A model generated the notes under the pieces. That model was given only the letters and a program-made list of their open reading frames with translations, was not told the origin of the DNA and did not search any database. This document shows, piece after piece, positions 6,078 through 8,633 of a stretch of 8,633 nt of DNA. This DNA comes from Wenyingzhuangia sp. (GTDB lineage Bacteria; Bacteroidota; Bacteroidia; Flavobacteriales; Flavobacteriaceae). Both the position numbers and the translations under genes were made by a program. The stretch is from positions 1 to 8,633 of the forward strand of contig JAHDFK010000032.1 of the NCBI GenBank assembly GCA_020628175.1. The letters run 5' to 3'. Each line of letters starts with the position of its first letter. Position 1 is the first letter of the stretch.

Positions 6078-8459
6078 ATGTACGTAATTAAAAGAGATGG
6101 GCACAAAGAGTCTGTGATGTTTGACAAAATCACGGCTAGAATTAGAAAAATCTGTTATGGATTAAATCCATTGGTAGATCCTGTAAAGGTAGCAATGCGT
6201 GTAATTGAAGGTTTGTATGATGGTGTAACAACATCAGAATTAGATAACCTTGCCGCAGAAATAGCAGCTACTTTAACTACAGCTCATCCTGATTATGCAA
6301 AATTAGCAGCAAGAATATCTGTTTCTAACTTACATAAAAATACCAAAAAGTCTTTTTCGGCTACAATGAAAGATTTATACGAGTATGTAAACCCGCGTAC
6401 AGGTTTAGATTCTCCTTTGTTGTCTGATGAAGTATATGAAGTAATACAAAAAAACACAGCGTTATTAGATTCTTCTATTGTATACGATAGGGATTTTAAC
6501 TACGACTATTTTGGATTTAAAACTTTAGAACGTTCTTATTTATTAAAGTTAAATGGAGAAATAGCAGAAAGACCACAGCACATGTTAATGCGTGTAGCAA
6601 TCGGTATTCATTTAGAGGATATTGAAGAAGCTATTGAGACGTATAACTTAATGAGTAAAAAGTTTTTTACACACGCAACACCAACTTTATTTAATTCGGG
6701 TACACCAAAACCACAAATGTCTTCGTGTTTCTTGTTACAAATGCAAGAAGATAGTATTGATGGTATTTATGATACACTAAAACAAACAGCAAAAATTTCT
6801 CAATCTGCGGGAGGTATTGGTTTGTCTATTCATAACATTAGAGCTACAGGATCTTACATAAGAGGTACAAACGGAACTTCTAATGGAATTATTCCAATGT
6901 TAAAAGTATATAACGATACAGCTCGTTATGTAGATCAAGGAGGAGGAAAGCGAAAAGGTTCTTTTGCGATATATATTGAACCATGGCATGCAGATGTTTT
7001 TGAATTTTTAGATTTAAGAAAAAATACAGGAGCTGAAGAAAAAAGAGCTAGAGATTTATTTTTAGCACTTTGGATTTCTGACTTGTTTATGAAACGTGTA
7101 GAGCAAAATGGAGATTGGACATTAATGTGTCCAAACGAATGTCCAGGTTTATACGATACTTACGGAGAAGAGTTTGAGGCTTTATATACAAGCTACGAAG
7201 CTAAAGGAAAAGGACGTAAAACGATTAAAGCTCGTGAACTTTGGGAAAAAGTTTTAGAAGCACAAATAGAAACAGGAAATCCTTACATGTTGTACAAAGA
7301 TGCAGCAAACCGTAAATCTAATCAGAAAAATTTAGGAGTAATTCGTTCTTCTAACTTGTGTACAGAAATTATGGAGTACACAGCTAAAGACGAGGTTGCT
7401 GTATGTAACTTGGCATCTATAGCAATACCAATGTTTGTGGATACCAATGAAGAAGGTGTTAAATTCTTCAATCACCAAAAGTTGTATGAAGTAGTAAAAA
7501 AGGTAACTCGTAATTTAGATACGGTTATTGATAGAAATTATTATCCAGTTAAAGAGGCTGAAAATTCTAACTTCCGTCATCGTCCGGTAGGATTAGGTAT
7601 TCAAGGTTTAGCTGATGCATTTATAATGTTGCGTTTGCCTTTTACATCTGATGAAGCTAAAAAGTTAAACAAAGATATTTTTGAAACTTTATATTTTGCA
7701 GCTGTAGAATCATCTATGGAAGTAGCTACTAAAAAAGGAGCTTATTCTACATTCGAAGGTTCTCCAATGTCTAAAGGAGAGTTTCAATACAATATGTGGG
7801 GCGTTAAAGATGATGAATTAAGTGGAAGATGGAATTGGGCAGAATTACGAGAAAAAGTAATGAAAAATGGAGTGCGTAACTCTTTATTAGTAGCTCCAAT
7901 GCCAACAGCATCTACGTCTCAGATTTTAGGAAATAATGAAGCTTTTGAACCGTATACTTCTAACATTTACACAAGAAGAGTATTGTCTGGAGAGTTTATT
8001 GTTGTGAACAAACATTTACTAGAAGATTTAGTAGAGTTAGGTTTATGGAACAACAGATTAAAAGAAGAATTGATGAGAGCCAATGGTTCTATTCAACATA
8101 TAGAAGAAATTCCTCAAGACTTAAAAGACTTGTATAAAACAGTTTGGGAATTAAGTATGAAAGATATTATTGATATGTCTCGCCAAAGAGGATATTTTAT
8201 AGATCAATCTCAGTCGTTAAATTTATTTATGGAAGATGCAAACTACTCTAAGTTAACATCAATGCATTTTTATGCTTGGAAATCAGGTTTAAAAACAGGA
8301 ATGTACTACTTACGAACAAAGTCTGCTGTAAATGCCATTAAGTTCACCTTGTCTAACGATAAGAAACAAGAAGATAAACCAATGACGCCAGAAGAGTTTA
8401 AAGCAATGGTTTTACAATCAAAAGAAAATCCAGATGATTGTGAAATGTGTGGATCTTAA
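6078..8459 (+). CDS. nrdA: Class I ribonucleoside-diphosphate reductase, large (catalytic) subunit R1
   Basis: NrdA reduces ribonucleoside diphosphates to deoxyribonucleotides, using the radical supplied by NrdB. This 793-residue protein starts with one ATP-cone ([20 protein letters not shown], residues 3-22, extending to about 90), the dATP/ATP activity switch. The ten-stranded barrel follows with Cys217 (QMSSCFL), the catalytic triad Asn426-Cys428-Glu430 ([11 protein letters not shown]), the redox partner Cys443 (AVCNLASI), the loop-2 region around [12 protein letters not shown] (288-299), [19 protein letters not shown] at 607-625, and the radical-transfer pair Tyr743-Tyr744 ([10 protein letters not shown]). 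The C-terminal C-E-M-C pair (788, 791) receives electrons from thioredoxin or glutaredoxin. The spacing closely follows the eukaryotic R1 numbering. Nothing is truncated or missing. The order nrdB then nrdA is the reverse of E. coli. A strong terminator follows the stop. Confidence 0.97.
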   Translation: MYVIKRDGHKESVMFDKITARIRKICYGLNPLVDPVKVAMRVIEGLYDGVTTSELDNLAAEIAATLTTAHPDYAKLAARISVSNLHKNTKKSFSATMKDLYEYVNPRTGLDSPLLSDEVYEVIQKNTALLDSSIVYDRDFNYDYFGFKTLERSYLLKLNGEIAERPQHMLMRVAIGIHLEDIEEAIETYNLMSKKFFTHATPTLFNSGTPKPQMSSCFLLQMQEDSIDGIYDTLKQTAKISQSAGGIGLSIHNIRATGSYIRGTNGTSNGIIPMLKVYNDTARYVDQGGGKRKGSFAIYIEPWHADVFEFLDLRKNTGAEEKRARDLFLALWISDLFMKRVEQNGDWTLMCPNECPGLYDTYGEEFEALYTSYEAKGKGRKTIKARELWEKVLEAQIETGNPYMLYKDAANRKSNQKNLGVIRSSNLCTEIMEYTAKDEVAVCNLASIAIPMFVDTNEEGVKFFNHQKLYEVVKKVTRNLDTVIDRNYYPVKEAENSNFRHRPVGLGIQGLADAFIMLRLPFTSDEAKKLNKDIFETLYFAAVESSMEVATKKGAYSTFEGSPMSKGEFQYNMWGVKDDELSGRWNWAELREKVMKNGVRNSLLVAPMPTASTSQILGNNEAFEPYTSNIYTRRVLSGEFIVVNKHLLEDLVELGLWNNRLKEELMRANGSIQHIEEIPQDLKDLYKTVWELSMKDIIDMSRQRGYFIDQSQSLNLFMEDANYSKLTSMHFYAWKSGLKTGMYYLRTKSAVNAIKFTLSNDKKQEDKPMTPEEFKAMVLQSKENPDDCEMCGS

Positions 8460-8479
8460 AATATACTAAGATAATCAAT

Positions 8480-8522
8480 AAAAAAACCGATACAGGAGTA
8501 CTTTTCTTGTATCGGTTTTTTT
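8480..8522 (+). terminator. Terminator of the nrdBA operon
   Basis: A 15-bp perfect stem (8480-8494 with 8508-8522, core ACCGATACA/TGTATCGGT) has a loop that can pair further (GGAG with the TTCT side, including G-T wobbles). The right arm ends in seven T. It lies 20 nt after the nrdA stop. The A run on the left arm lets it also act on the minus strand. Confidence 0.9.
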
Positions 8523-8533
8523 AGCACTTAAAC

Positions 8534-8633
8534 TGTCCCGTCCTAAAATAGCGTTACAGTTAACTGTTATTTATGGAGTCAACACATTCAAATTACGTAA
8601 AGCGTACTCAAAAGGATTACAGCCTATCCTTTA
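8534..8633 (+). mobile_element. Partial insertion sequence (probably IS3 family), right copy, cut by window edge
   Basis: The element begins TGTCCCGTCCTAAAATAGCG at 8534, only 11 nt after the nrdBA terminator. The first 52 bases match the inverted copy at 52-1 in all but one position. A 12-bp palindrome, ACAGTTAACTGT (8556-8567; 19-30 in the left copy), lies between the tip and the transposase ATG at 8573. The outer end is beyond the window, so the other inverted repeat and target duplication are not visible. The orientation is opposite to the left copy, both reading outward. Confidence 0.8.
8573..8633 (+). CDS. Transposase OrfA, N-terminal 20 codons (cut by window edge)
   Basis: The frame opens with ATG 39 nt inside the IS end and reads MESTHSNYVKRT, then QKDYSLSF to the window edge. 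The YVKRTQKDYSLSF pattern resembles, from memory, the start of IS3-family OrfA proteins of Bacteroidota, where it leads into the helix-turn-helix that binds the inverted repeats. No Shine-Dalgarno sequence is seen, as is normal for this phylum. With only 20 residues the family call is tentative; that it is the start of a transposase is supported mainly by its place just inside a repeated IS-like end. Confidence 0.65.
   Translation, partial: MESTHSNYVKRTQKDYSLSF

Noticed and set aside
4137..6104. Minus-strand open frames at 4137-4331, 4180-4371, 5366-5770 and 5880-6104
   Set aside because: They are antisense to the DUF3109 and nrdB/nrdA genes, without domain signals or plausible starts. One runs through a terminator.
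1..8633. Composite transposon or genomic island carrying the genes between the IS copies
   Set aside because: The cargo is core metabolism (pyrC, hemD, nrdBA) with uniform A+T-rich composition, intact operons and phylum-typical neighbours. There are no integrase, resistance, toxin or defence genes. Two insertions around a core segment, or assembly breaks at repeats, explain it better.
1..8633. tRNA, rRNA or CRISPR array
   Set aside because: No cloverleaf-like sequence, no rRNA-like stretch and no regularly spaced direct repeats with spacers were seen on either strand. The only long repeat is the IS end.

Overview
This window looks like a stretch of core chromosome from a marine-type Flavobacteriaceae bacterium (phylum Bacteroidota; Tenacibaculum or Polaribacter would fit, but genus is a guess). 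The reasons are the strong A+T richness, the lack of Shine-Dalgarno sequences before starts, several close matches to the Bacteroidota promoter -7 element TAnnTTTG, and families largely confined to this phylum (DUF4296, DUF4271, DUF3109). Gene identities rest on motif recognition by reading, not on database searches.

Layout, left to right: (1) Bases 1-52 are the end of an insertion sequence (IS) whose transposase would read leftwards out of the window. (2) Bases 53-168 hold two back-to-back hairpin terminators. (3) A tight minus-strand operon (1888-2607, 547-1884, 169-543; 3-nt gaps) encodes a polyprenol-phosphate-mannose-synthase-like glycosyltransferase, dihydroorotase (pyrC) and a DUF4296 lipoprotein. 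(4) A divergent plus-strand pair encodes a six-helix DUF4271 membrane protein and uroporphyrinogen-III synthase (hemD), closed by a terminator at 4127-4157. (5) A cysteine-rich DUF3109 protein follows, with its own terminator. (6) After a 226-nt leader region come nrdB and nrdA, a complete class I ribonucleotide reductase with all key residues, closed by a strong terminator at 8480-8522. (7) Bases 8534-8633 are a second copy of the same IS end, with the transposase reading rightwards out of the window.

Functionally these are housekeeping genes: pyrimidine synthesis, haem/tetrapyrrole synthesis, envelope glycan precursor synthesis and dNTP production. pyrC and nrdBA both feed nucleotide supply, but they are in separate transcription units and nothing in the sequence shows that they are co-regulated.

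I found no undescribed defence, mobile or biosynthetic system. The points worth a second look are the two inverted, outward-facing IS ends bracketing the whole window (51 of 52 bases identical), a Gln in place of the first metal-binding His of dihydroorotase, the uncharacterised Cys-rich protein beside the ribonucleotide reductase, and several promoter and hairpin arrangements in the intergenic regions.
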